Positions 1-8,017 of a stretch of 64,000 bases of DNA are shown piece after piece. The stretch covers positions 4,774,001 through 4,838,000 of the forward strand of contig NZ_JARRAG010000002.1 in the NCBI RefSeq assembly GCF_029589435.1, in the 5' to 3' direction. Below the pieces are notes generated by a model. It was not told where the DNA came from, made no database searches, and saw only the letters and a program-made list of their open reading frames with translations. Numbering within the stretch: position 1 is the stretch's first letter; every line of letters begins with the position of its first letter. Made by a program: the position numbers and the translations under genes. The DNA is from Paludisphaera mucosa (lineage in GTDB: Bacteria > Planctomycetota > Planctomycetia > Isosphaerales > Isosphaeraceae).

Positions 1-110
1 GCTCGCCTTCGCGGCTCGCTTCGGGGGGCGGGTCTGCGCGGCCGCCGTGTATCGCTGGTGCGGACGGTCGAAGTCGAGGGCGAGATCTCGGGCCTCGCCG
101 TGCCGGCTCT

Positions 111-272
111 TCAAGTGCTTCGGGATGAGGTGGGAAGTGGGTGCCCCCCCCCGTCGTCGGGTGCCAGGATGAAGGCGTCATCGGCCCCGTATTCCAGTTC
201 CGCGACGGACGCCCCGCCCGAAGTCCATCGCGGCTTGCGGACCGATACCCCCAGGACGCCGATCGTCCTCAT
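111..272 (-). pseudogene. Short ORF, possible remnant of an Asp/Glu racemase-type gene
   Basis: A 53-codon ORF follows a good ribosome binding site (GGAGGA, about 5 nt before the ATG at 272). Its first residues, MRTIGVLG, resemble the start of the aspartate/glutamate racemase family, which usually continues GGMSWEST. Here the sequence then diverges and stops after 53 codons. It may be a decayed 5' end or chance. No other part of such a gene was recognised nearby. Confidence 0.2.
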
Positions 273-394
273 GGCTCGTCCTCCGGGAACGGCCTCCGTG
301 TCGGGCGACCCGAGAACTCTTCAAGGTCGCGCCGCGAGGCGACCGCGCCGGTGCCAGAGTCGATGGAACCCCCGCCGGGACGGATGGTCGGCCA

Positions 395-445
395 GCTTAT
401 AAAATAACGTTTTATGTATAAGATATATCAATTAATTTGATGTAT
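395..445. promoter_or_regulatory. AT-rich island with two adjacent palindromes
   Basis: This roughly 50-bp stretch is almost all A and T inside very GC-rich DNA. It holds ATAAAA-TAACG-TTTTAT (399-415) and a longer imperfect palindrome around ATCAA-TTAAT-TTGAT (core 427-441, extending to 423-445). The centres lie about 27 bp apart. It sits downstream of the minus-strand gene at 515-1000 and upstream of the short minus-strand ORF at 111-272. It could be a promoter/operator or a protein-binding or recombination site; nothing decides between these. Confidence 0.35.
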
Positions 446-514
446 TCCCCGCCCCGGCGAACCCTGTACTCCGGTTCCCAAGGGGAGCGGGGGGCCGGAG
501 CCCCGGGGAGTCCT

Positions 515-1000
515 TCAGCGGCCCGACCCGGGTCGGGCCGACCTTACGGGGATCAGCTCGACACGCGGCTCGTCGAAGCGGACGTACACGGCCTCCTGGC
601 CGAGGTGGCGGCCCACGTCGAGGGCGGCCCGGCGGAATTCCTCGAGCCGGTGGGGGGCGAAGCTGACGGCGACGGGTCGGATCGGCTCGCGGAGGACGCC
701 GCGGCGGGCGTCGAGCCAGCAGCCTTCCCGGGGCTCGGCCAGCGTGGCGCCCCCGAATCGTGTCACGAGAATCTCCAGGGCTTCGCCCCACTCCTCGGCC
801 GTGAAAGGCCGGCCCAGCTCGTCGGCCAGGGGCAGGTGGACGGTCGCCTCCCAGGCTCGGGGCGGCACCGGATCAACGGCCGCGGTCGACGCGACGCCAG
901 CAGCCGGCGCCTCGCCGCGGTCGGCGACCGTCGAGCGGCCCACCGCGACGCCCGCGACCAGCATCGCCATGCCGATTCCCACTCGAGACGGGATGCTCAT
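515..1000 (-). CDS. Small exported or membrane-anchored protein, DUF3574-like layout
   Basis: The protein has 161 residues. Residues 5-22 form a hydrophobic segment (a signal peptide or anchor), followed by an Ala/Pro-rich linker and a compact domain from about residue 48. That domain has a pattern of 'adding PFTAEEW..., a long helix, GCWLD, then VSFAP, a second helix and QEAVYVRFDEP' that recalls small DUF3574-type proteins. The assignment is by eye and tentative. The start was chosen because it gives the signal segment immediately. Codon use is typical of the region. Function unknown; the gene stands alone. Confidence 0.7.
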   Translation of the reverse strand: MSIPSRVGIGMAMLVAGVAVGRSTVADRGEAPAAGVASTAAVDPVPPRAWEATVHLPLADELGRPFTAEEWGEALEILVTRFGGATLAEPREGCWLDARRGVLREPIRPVAVSFAPHRLEEFRRAALDVGRHLGQEAVYVRFDEPRVELIPVRSARPGSGR

Positions 1001-1014
1001 GATCGTTCACCTCC

Positions 1015-1260
1015 TCAAAACCGGTTCGCGACGGGCGTCACGTGGGCTGCCGGGCCGGATTCCCGAGGAGCGGTAGGTACTCCGGATGAGACGCGGGACC
1101 TGGCAGGGGGGCGCCTGCTCCCCCAGAGGACTTCCAAGCGCCCGTCGTGATCAGGGTGCTCGTACTCGGCGGCCGGGAATCCGCCCGGCCCGACGGACAG
1201 GACCATGATCAGGGGCTCGCCGCCGCACTCGACGCGGCCCGGACGAACCCAGTGCGTCAA
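1015..1260 (-). CDS. Doubtful small ORF, possibly a truncated gene
   Basis: This 81-codon ORF begins at a TTG. Residues 4-48 look protein-like (VRPGRVECGGEPLIMVLSV, then AEYEHPDHDGRLEVLWG), while the last 30 residues look like random GC-rich translation. It may be a real small protein or the N-terminal part of a decayed one. No family was recognised. It lies between the exported protein gene at 515-1000 and the RTX gene, on the same strand as both. Confidence 0.25.
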   Translation of the reverse strand: MTHWVRPGRVECGGEPLIMVLSVGPGGFPAAEYEHPDHDGRLEVLWGSRRPPARSRVSSGVPTAPRESGPAAHVTPVANRF

Positions 1261-1360
1261 CCGTGGCCGGGTCGTCGATCACGTCTTCCGAACGGGCCCT
1301 CCCGGCTCATTTGCGGCCGGCCGGTGAGGCGATGGCGACCCCCACCGGCCCGCCGAGCCG

Positions 1361-3361
1361 TCACTCGTCGAAGATCACCTCGCCGTTGAGCAGGACGTCA
1401 TCCCCCGGGCCGCCGATGAGGATGTCATCCCCGTCGCCGCCGTCGAGGACGTCGTCGCCCTCCTCGCCTCGGAGCACGTCGTCGCCGTCGCCGCCCGACG
1501 CCACGTTGTCGCCCGAGCCGGCGAACAGGACGTCGGATCCCGCGCCGCCGAGGAGGATGTCGTCGCCGTCGCCGCCCAGCAGGACGTCATCCCCCTCCCC
1601 GCCGTCGGCCAGGAGGCTCATCTCCCGCGGGTCGATGGCGGTGGCGTCGATCAAGTCGTCGCCCCCCAAGCCGGACACTTCCAGCCGGTCGCCGGTCGAG
1701 TCGGCGCCGGTGATGCGCACCCGGGCGGCCAGCCCGGACACGGTGACCGTCCCCGCTTCGTCGGTCGACGCCTGGATGGCGTCGTCGCCGGCGGTGCCTT
1801 TGACGACCACCTCGTCCTGATCCCCACCCGGCAAGGCGAAGTCGAACAGGCTGAGGTCGACCCGGTCCACCCCCGCGCCGGACAGGTCGTCGATCACGAT
1901 CCGATCGGACCCGCCGAACGAGAAGAACGAGAACGACTCGAGCCCGCCCGCGTCGAGCGCCTCGGCGTCCACGTCGCGATCCATCCGGAATCGCCCGCCG
2001 ACGGCGGCGAGGGTGACTTCCTCGTCGGCCGTCGACCCGCTGGCGGAGAGGGCGTCCCGCCCGGCCCCGCCCTCGATCACGTCGCTGCCGTCCCCCGCAC
2101 GCCAGAAGGCGATATCGTCCCCGTCGCCGAGGAGGAGCGCGTCGTCCCCCCGCCGGCCGTCGACGAAGTCGTCCCCGCTCCCTCCGACCAGCACGTCGGC
2201 CCCCGCGGTGCCGCTCAGGTCGTCGTCGCCGGAGCCGCCGTCGAGCGTGAACGTCATCAGCCCGGCGGCCACGCCCCCCGCCTCGATCCGGTCGTCCCCG
2301 TCGAGGGTTTTGACAACCAGCTCGTCCCCCGGCGAGGCCCCCTCGACGGTCACAAACGTCGGGGTGAGAACGAAGACCTGGCCGCCGAAGGCGAGGACGT
2401 CCACGAAGTCGTCGTCGGCGGTGCCGTTCACGACCACCCGGTCGGTCGCGTCGTCCGGAGCCCCGCCGCCCTTGACCGCCTCCAGGTCGACGCGGATCTC
2501 CTGGACGTCGGTGCCGGCCAGGTCGTTCTGGGTCAGCGTGTCGGCCCCGCCCAGGGCCTCGACGTCCACGCGCTCGACGCCGTCCACGTCCATGACGATG
2601 TCGCCCACGTCGCGTGTGAAGCGGAGACGAGGCCCGTCGGCCGACGCCTCGAACACCTCGTCGGCCCCGGAGCCGTTGAAGAGCATGGTGTCGAACCCGG
2701 CCTCGCCCTCGACCCGGTCGCTGCCATCGCCCGGATCCCAGACGAACAGGTCGTCGCCCTCGCCCAGGAACGCCGCGTCGTCGCCGCGGTCGCCGTCGGC
2801 GGAGTCGGAGCCGTCCCCGCCGAGCATCTGGTCGGCGCCGTCCCCGCCGGACATCACGTCATCGCCCGACTGACCGACCAGGACGTCGTCGCCGCCCTGA
2901 CCAAGGAGCAGGTCATCGCCGGACTGGCCTTGAAGCGCGTCCGCGCCGGAGCCGCCGACGAGGGTGTCGTCGCCCGACCCGCCGAAGAGCTGAGCGGGGG
3001 GGAGCGGCCCGTTGGCCTCGTCCAAGCCGATCGTGTCGCGACCGCTCAGCCCGAAGACGCTGATCGTCCGGGTGTTGAACACGCTCGGGACCCCGCCCGA
3101 GAGGCCGCCGGCGAGCGGGACTTCGCCGTTCACGCTGATGACCCCGAGGGCGTCGCGGCTGATCTCGATCGTGTCGTCCGCGGCATCGCCGAAGACCATG
3201 AGCGTCCCGAGGCCGGGGTTGAACACGGAGGTCACGGCCGGGACCCTCCGGTCCTCAAGGCCCTGGATCGCGGGGCGGAACCGGTTCATCGATCTGCCCG
3301 CCCGGTCGGCCGGGCGTCGTTTGCGTCGGGACGAGAATGGGAGCCGATTGGTGCGCGACAA
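1361..3361 (-). CDS. Secreted calcium-binding protein with RTX (hemolysin-type) repeats
   Basis: The 666-residue protein is rich in Asp and Gly. The basic N-terminus is followed near residue 35 by LEDRRVPAV, a motif common at the N-terminus of large secreted planctomycete proteins. Nonapeptide repeats of the GGxGxDxL type, which form calcium-binding parallel beta-rolls in the RTX family, occur in three blocks at about residues 115-205, 375-440 and 585-660. Between them are two similar spacer domains, each opening with a (W)xxGDGSD motif (about 205-330 and 410-560), which suggests internal duplication. No enzyme domain is visible. A second start (MNRFRPAIQ) lies about 24 codons in. Its likely role is a cell-surface structural or adhesive protein that binds Ca2+; no secretion system is encoded nearby. 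Confidence 0.9.
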   Translation of the reverse strand: MSRTNRLPFSSRRKRRPADRAGRSMNRFRPAIQGLEDRRVPAVTSVFNPGLGTLMVFGDAADDTIEISRDALGVISVNGEVPLAGGLSGGVPSVFNTRTISVFGLSGRDTIGLDEANGPLPPAQLFGGSGDDTLVGGSGADALQGQSGDDLLLGQGGDDVLVGQSGDDVMSGGDGADQMLGGDGSDSADGDRGDDAAFLGEGDDLFVWDPGDGSDRVEGEAGFDTMLFNGSGADEVFEASADGPRLRFTRDVGDIVMDVDGVERVDVEALGGADTLTQNDLAGTDVQEIRVDLEAVKGGGAPDDATDRVVVNGTADDDFVDVLAFGGQVFVLTPTFVTVEGASPGDELVVKTLDGDDRIEAGGVAAGLMTFTLDGGSGDDDLSGTAGADVLVGGSGDDFVDGRRGDDALLLGDGDDIAFWRAGDGSDVIEGGAGRDALSASGSTADEEVTLAAVGGRFRMDRDVDAEALDAGGLESFSFFSFGGSDRIVIDDLSGAGVDRVDLSLFDFALPGGDQDEVVVKGTAGDDAIQASTDEAGTVTVSGLAARVRITGADSTGDRLEVSGLGGDDLIDATAIDPREMSLLADGGEGDDVLLGGDGDDILLGGAGSDVLFAGSGDNVASGGDGDDVLRGEEGDDVLDGGDGDDILIGGPGDDVLLNGEVIFDE

Positions 3362-5100
3362 GAGACGTCTCCGGGATTCATCGAGATTGAGGACGGCGTC
3401 ATGCTCGCGTGGGATTAGGGGCCCATAACTCGTCTAATACGGGCACCGGAATGGACCTCGGGTTCGGCCTCCTCGCGCTGCGCGCGGGGCGTCGGCGTCC
3501 TGGAGGAGCGGCCATGCAGCAGGTCGCAGACGGCCTGGCGGCGCATCACCACACCGAATCGCCGCCGGAGGATCCGCTGGGCATCGTGCGGGAGGCCGCC
3601 GGGGTGATACCTGCGCGAGCAGGAACGCCGGGGACTTCCTCGCGATCATTCGGCCGACCGTGATGGGGCCACTTCTGGGACCTGGTCGTAGTCCGAAGCT
3701 GGATTGCCCTGGTGCCCGCGAGAGGCCGTGGCCCTACGGGACAGGCGTCGAGTTCGTCCTCCGGGCCTGTAGGCTCAGGAAAACCGGCCCCGTCCCGGCC
3801 GGTTCACCCTGCTCGCCGCGCCTCCGTCAACGCGGTATCAAGGACCACCAACGCCGGCCGTGGAGCGACTCGCAGGCACGGTATGCGGCGGTTCGGCGTC
3901 ATCCGATCGAGCGCCACTCCACGCCCTCCCTCGGTGGCGGCCCGAGTATGCCGCCGGAGCCGGTCCCCTGAAGAATTGGTGACTCCGCCAGCGATCGGGC
4001 AATAAGTCAGTGACCCTCCGATCTCGCCGTAGGGCGAGCCGTCCGGCCTCATCGAGGCCCTTGACCGCGAATGCCGCCGCGTAGAGCAGGCGGGTCCGCG
4101 CCAGGGTCTCGTAGGGCCGCTCGAGGTCGCTCGTACGGGCATCGAAGCACTTGCGCCGCGCATGGGCGAAGCACTCGACCTCCACACTCCCCTAGAGCAG
4201 ATCCGGTCGTAGCCGCCGCAGGCGTCGGCCTGGCGACATCCCTTGTAGTCGCCCAGGAACCCCTCCGGCCCCTCCCGGGGTGCGGTCGGCTGTGTAGTCG
4301 TACGGGATGCAGGGATGCTCGCAGCCGTTTGCAAGCCGGTACCTGACCGACGACGGTCGGCCTGATCATCTTCGAGGCATGACGCGGCCTGACGGCATCC
4401 CCGCCGACGATTGGGTCGCCCTCCCGGCCGAGCTGAGGCCGAGCCTGTAGGCGATCGTCGCCGGGGTCGAGCGCGGCGTGAGTCCCCACCAGTAAGGCCG
4501 TCCCCGCGCCGAGTCCGATGAATTCCTTGCCTGCGTCCGGACCCGCTTCAGGGCGTTCCTGAAGGGGGATAGGTCGAGGCCTCGAGTGCGGGGCGGCCTC
4601 ACGGTCGAGCTGCGTCGCCCCGCGAGCCCTTGCGGGTCGACGGCGTCGATCATCCGGGACGTGCCGGTGGGGCCGCGGTGCCAGAATCCGGTGGGACCGA
4701 AGTCCACGCTCGATGACGTCGGCGGTGAATACGACCGGAGACGCGTAGCCCGCCAGGTCGGTCGAGGCTGAAACGGTCGTGGTGCTTTTCGCCTTCCCCA
4801 CGCTCGATGAGCGGTCCGGACAGGCGGTCGAACGCGTCCGTCGGGCGGTGACGTCGCACCCCGGCGGCGCATCCTCGGGCCGTTCGTAGGTGCGGATCGA
4901 CTCCTCCGTAGCTCTGGACCGCCTCGAAGTCGGCCCGGGCGTCGGCCCGGAACTCCTGGAGCTGTTCGGGGTTGGCGTCGTCCTTGTCCTTGCGGTCGCA
5001 TGCGCGGCGATGATGGACCTCCGGTTTCTCCGGCCCTGTTCGTCACGCAAGAGGCCCAGCACCCGCCGCTCAAGGACGTTCAGCGCCGGCTGCGCGACGC
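3362..5100. other. About 1.7 kb without an intact gene; decayed DNA
   Basis: No ORF here has convincing codon use over its full length. Short protein-like stretches occur on the minus strand in different frames, as expected for frameshifted relics. The only one recognised is the IS66 remnant at about 3990-4340. A second stretch at about 4500-5080 on the minus strand also looks formerly coding but was not identified. The segment separates the RTX gene from the DeoR-type cluster. Confidence 0.5.
3990..4340 (-). pseudogene. IS66-family transposase remnant (frameshifted)
   Basis: The minus strand encodes YDYTADR, then GDYKGCRQADACGGYD, then after a 1-nt frameshift near 4185 VECFAHARRKCFDARTSD and ETLARTRLLYA. 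This order matches the IS66 transposase core (YLQADAYGGYD, GCWAHARRKFFDA, ALARIRxLYA). Both flanks are unrecognisable and no TnpA/TnpB partner or terminal repeats were found, so this is an internal fragment of a dead element. A different IS66-type fragment lies at 23366-23551. Confidence 0.7.
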
Positions 5101-5120
5101 GCGACGTGACGCGGCCGGTC

Positions 5121-5166
5121 TGTGAGGTTTTCACATCGGGGCCCAAGGACGTGAGAAAAATTCACG
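5121..5166. promoter_or_regulatory. Two GTGA-TCAC inverted repeats upstream of the DeoR-type gene
   Basis: TGTGA-GGTTT-TCACA lies at 5121-5135 and CGTGA-GAAAAAT-TCACG at 5150-5166. Both dyads share the half-site GTGA and their centres are about 30 bp apart, close to three helical turns. They lie 100-150 bp before the DeoR-type gene, where an autoregulatory operator would be expected. The spacers differ by 2 bp (5 and 7). DeoR-family proteins usually bind repeated sites, which fits, but the actual binder is inferred. Confidence 0.5.
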
Positions 5167-5269
5167 CGACCGGGTTGAAAGGTCGAGCTCGGCCCCTTAT
5201 CGTGCTTGGCGGGCCGGTCGTGGCGGAGTGAGGATCGGTGGATCGAGCTTTGACGAGGCCGGGCCGTCG

Positions 5270-6076
5270 ATGATGAAGCGAGAACGGATGATCCTCGATC
5301 GACTGGAGCGCCAGGGGGCGTGCAGCTACCAGGAACTGGCCGAGGCGCTCGGGGTCAGCACCATGACGGTCCGAAGGGAGGTCGACCGGCTGGCGAGCAA
5401 GGGCGCGGCGATCAAGACGCTGGGCGGGGTCCAGAAGGCGATGGCGCCGCCGGGCTACTACGAGACGCCGCTGAGCGACCGATTCGCGGTCAACGTCGCG
5501 GAGAAGCGGGCGATCGCGGAGCGTGCGCTGGGCCTAATCGCCCCGGGGCAGACCATCTTCCTCGACCCGAGCACGACCTGCCTGGAGCTGGCGAGGCGGA
5601 TCGGCCGGGAGCGGGAGTCCGTGACCGTCGTCACCAACTCGGCGCTGGCCTGCCTGGAGCTGGGGCGAGGCGGCCGGAACACGACGATCGGCATCGGCGG
5701 CCAATTCGACCCGGCCAGCGGCTCGTTCGTCGGGTCGGCGAGCGAGGAGTGGCTGGATCGGTTCTTCGTCGACCGCGCGTTCGTCTCGACCAAGGGGTTC
5801 CTCCCGGCCGAGGGGACCTTCGAGGCGGCGATCGAATCGATCCGGATCAAGCAGGTGGCCGCCCGGCGGTGTTCGGAGCTGGTCCTGCTGGCCGACCACA
5901 CCAAGTTCGGCATCCGGGCCCTGTGCAAGGCGCTCGATTCCGGGCAGATCCACACGGTGGTCACCGACGCCGCGACCCCCGAGACCGAGTTGAGGCGTCT
6001 GGAGCGGGCCGGCAAGCGCCTCCTCGTGACCGGGGACGGGTCGGCCCGGCTGGAGGAGGTGACCCATGCCTCTTGA
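5270..6076 (+). CDS. DeoR/GlpR-family transcriptional regulator
   Basis: The 268-residue protein has a DeoR-type N-terminal winged helix-turn-helix (residues 3-58; YQELAEALGVSTMTVRREVDRL is the core, followed by the wing GAAIKTLGGV) and a C-terminal DeoR sensor domain (about 75-235). That domain carries GQTIFLDPSTTCLELA, VVTNS, STKGF and LADHTKFG, the usual phosphosugar-binding loops. Family members repress sugar catabolic genes and are released by a phosphorylated sugar. The ATG at 5270 was chosen because the HTH begins directly after it; an in-frame start at 5228 would add an unlikely leader. The gene overlaps the aldolase gene by 11 bp, so it is translated with the cluster it probably controls. 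Paired dyads at 5121-5166 may be its operator. Confidence 0.93.
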   Translation: MMKRERMILDRLERQGACSYQELAEALGVSTMTVRREVDRLASKGAAIKTLGGVQKAMAPPGYYETPLSDRFAVNVAEKRAIAERALGLIAPGQTIFLDPSTTCLELARRIGRERESVTVVTNSALACLELGRGGRNTTIGIGGQFDPASGSFVGSASEEWLDRFFVDRAFVSTKGFLPAEGTFEAAIESIRIKQVAARRCSELVLLADHTKFGIRALCKALDSGQIHTVVTDAATPETELRRLERAGKRLLVTGDGSARLEEVTHAS

Positions 6077-6977
6077 GGACGTGCTCGCGATGGTGTCCAG
6101 GGCCGCCGCGGGCGGGTATGCGCTCGGCTACTTCGAGAGCTGGAATCTCGAGTCGCTCGGCGGCGTGCTCGACGCGGCCGAGCAGACCGGCTCGCCGACG
6201 ATCGTCGGATTCAACGGGGCGTTCCTGAGCGATCCGGGCCGGAAGAGCGAGGAGCGGATCTCCTGGTACGCCGCCCTGGGCAAGGCCGCCGCCGAATCGG
6301 CCAAGGTCCCGTGCGGCCTGCTGTTCAATGAATGTCCGGATGATTCGCAGGTGCGTTCGGCGATCGCGTTCGGGTTCAACCTCGTCATGCCGGCCGACCC
6401 GGCCGCCACGCTCGAGGAGTACACGCGGCGGGTGGCCCGGCTGACCGAGCTCGCCCACGCGCGGGGCGTGGCCGTCGAGGCCGAGCTCGGCGAGCTGCCC
6501 GCCGGCAGCCCCGGGCACGGCAGCGCGGCCGGCGCGGCCACCGATCCCGATCAGGCCGCGAGGTTCGTCGAGGCCACGGGGGTCGATCTGCTCGCGGTCA
6601 GCGTCGGCAACGTCCACGTCAAGCTGGACGGCACGCGGACGCTCGACCTGGCGCTTTTGGAGAAGATCCGCGAGCGGACGAACGCGCCCCTCGTCCTGCA
6701 CGGCGGGACCGGCATCGACCCGGACTCGCTCCGCGAAGCGATCGCGCTGGGCGTCGCCAAGGTGAACTTCGGGACCTACCTCAAGCAGCGTTACCTGAGA
6801 GCCGTCCGCGTCCACCTGGACCGCGACTGCGACGACCCCCACCGGAGGCTCGGCATGGGCGGCGAGGACGACGTGATGGTGGCCGGGCGACGGGCCGTCC
6901 GCGAGGCCGTCCTCGAGCGGATCGGCCTGCTGGGCTGCTGCGGACAGGCGCCCGCGCCCGACTCGGAGGGACCATGA
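6066..6977 (+). CDS. Class II ketose-bisphosphate aldolase family protein with altered active site
   Basis: The 303-residue TIM-barrel protein belongs to the class II fructose/tagatose-bisphosphate aldolase family. Features are VEAELGE (137-143), VSVGNVH (178-184), LHGGTGI (211-217) and VAKVNFGTYL (230-239), the conserved metal and phosphate-binding strands. In normal members the strand after VPVAL reads HLDHG, supplying the catalytic Asp and a zinc-binding His. Here the aligned segment reads LFNEC (86-90), so Asp is Asn88 and His is Glu89. The later metal-site His residues (184, 212) remain. The protein may use a different metal or chemistry, or be non-catalytic. The ATG overlaps the regulator by 11 bp, and the stop overlaps the E2 start (ATGA), so the genes are translationally coupled. 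Substrate unknown. Confidence 0.85.
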   Translation: MPLEDVLAMVSRAAAGGYALGYFESWNLESLGGVLDAAEQTGSPTIVGFNGAFLSDPGRKSEERISWYAALGKAAAESAKVPCGLLFNECPDDSQVRSAIAFGFNLVMPADPAATLEEYTRRVARLTELAHARGVAVEAELGELPAGSPGHGSAAGAATDPDQAARFVEATGVDLLAVSVGNVHVKLDGTRTLDLALLEKIRERTNAPLVLHGGTGIDPDSLREAIALGVAKVNFGTYLKQRYLRAVRVHLDRDCDDPHRRLGMGGEDDVMVAGRRAVREAVLERIGLLGCCGQAPAPDSEGP

Positions 6978-8017
6978 TGGACATCCCCCTGAAGATGCCC
7001 GACCTGGCGACGACCGGGGCGACCGTCAAGGTCCTCCGCTGGCTCGTCGCGGCCGGGACCGTAATCCGACGCGGGGATCCGATCCTCGAGGTCGAGACCG
7101 ACAAGGCCGTCATGCAGGTCGAGGCGGCCGCGGCCGGGGTCTTGAAAGCGATCGTCGCGGACGAGGGGGCCGAGGTCGACGCCGGCGAGACGATCGCCGT
7201 CCTCGAGGGAGACGACTCGGCGGCCTCGCAGCCTTCGAAGGACTCGCCGCAGGTCGCGGAGGCGGCCCCGCCTCGGCCGACGCGACCGGCGATCCCGGAG
7301 GCCGGGGGGCGGCGATCCTTCTTCGCTCGCAACCGCGAGGCCAGGTCGTCGGGCGGGCTCGCCGCGATCGCGCTGAGCGTCCCCCAGAAGGTCGCGGCGC
7401 GGCGGCTGGCGGAGAGCCAGGCGACGGTCCCGCACTTCTATCTCCAGACCTCGGCCGACGCCGGCCCGATGGTCGCCCGGCGGAAGGCCGCGGTCGGCGG
7501 CCTCGCCTGGGACGCCTTCTTCGTACGCGCGGCGGCCCGGGCGATCCGGACGTTCGACCGGATGCGCTGCCGGTTCGAGGACGATCGACTCATCCCGGCC
7601 CCGGCCCTCGCGGTCGGCGTGGCCGTGGACGTGGATGGGGACCTCTTCACGCTGTCGATCGACGAGCCCGGGCGGAGGCCCCTGGAATCCATCTCGCGCG
7701 AGATCGTCGATCGCGTGGAGCGGATCCGGGCGGGCGACGCCGAGGCGCGGATCGCCCGCCCGGCGTCCCTGACCATCTCGAACCTCGGGGGGAGCGGCGT
7801 CGAGTCGTTCGCCGCGATCGTCAACCCGCCCGAATCGGCCGTCCTCGCCGTGGGCAAGGTGATGCCGGCCGTCACGGCGATCGACGGGCGGGTCGTCGTC
7901 CAGGAGCGGGTGAACCTCACGCTCTCGGTGGATCATCGCGTCGCGAGCGGCAAGTACGCCGCCGGCTTCCTGAGCGCGATCGTGAGGGAACTGGAGTCGA
8001 TTGGAGGGGGAGACTGA
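6974..8017 (+). CDS. 2-oxoacid dehydrogenase E2 (lipoyl acyltransferase), short form
   Basis: The 347-residue E2 component carries acyl groups from E1 to CoA. Residues 3-80 form a lipoyl domain with the lipoylated lysine in ETDKAVM (Lys44). A Pro/Ala-rich linker (85-125) follows, then the acyltransferase domain (about 130-345) ending with SVDHRVASGKYAAGFL, which holds catalytic His321. Two features are odd. The peripheral subunit-binding domain normally between linker and catalytic core is not recognisable. The usual DHRxxDG motif has Ser325 in place of Asp. The start overlaps the aldolase stop and the stop overlaps the E1 start (TGATG). No E3 (dihydrolipoamide dehydrogenase) is encoded here, so E3 would be shared from elsewhere. 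Confidence 0.92.
   Translation: MMDIPLKMPDLATTGATVKVLRWLVAAGTVIRRGDPILEVETDKAVMQVEAAAAGVLKAIVADEGAEVDAGETIAVLEGDDSAASQPSKDSPQVAEAAPPRPTRPAIPEAGGRRSFFARNREARSSGGLAAIALSVPQKVAARRLAESQATVPHFYLQTSADAGPMVARRKAAVGGLAWDAFFVRAAARAIRTFDRMRCRFEDDRLIPAPALAVGVAVDVDGDLFTLSIDEPGRRPLESISREIVDRVERIRAGDAEARIARPASLTISNLGGSGVESFAAIVNPPESAVLAVGKVMPAVTAIDGRVVVQERVNLTLSVDHRVASGKYAAGFLSAIVRELESIGGGD

Noticed and set aside
1263-1820. A Pro/Ser/Thr-rich plus-strand ORF opposite the RTX gene
   Set aside because: Its repeats mirror the GGxGxDxL codons on the other strand, so it is an antisense shadow.
5121-5135. CRP-like site TGTGA...TCACA
   Set aside because: The spacer is 5 bp, whereas the CRP consensus needs 6, and a second dyad with the same half-site lies nearby, so a DeoR-type operator fits better.
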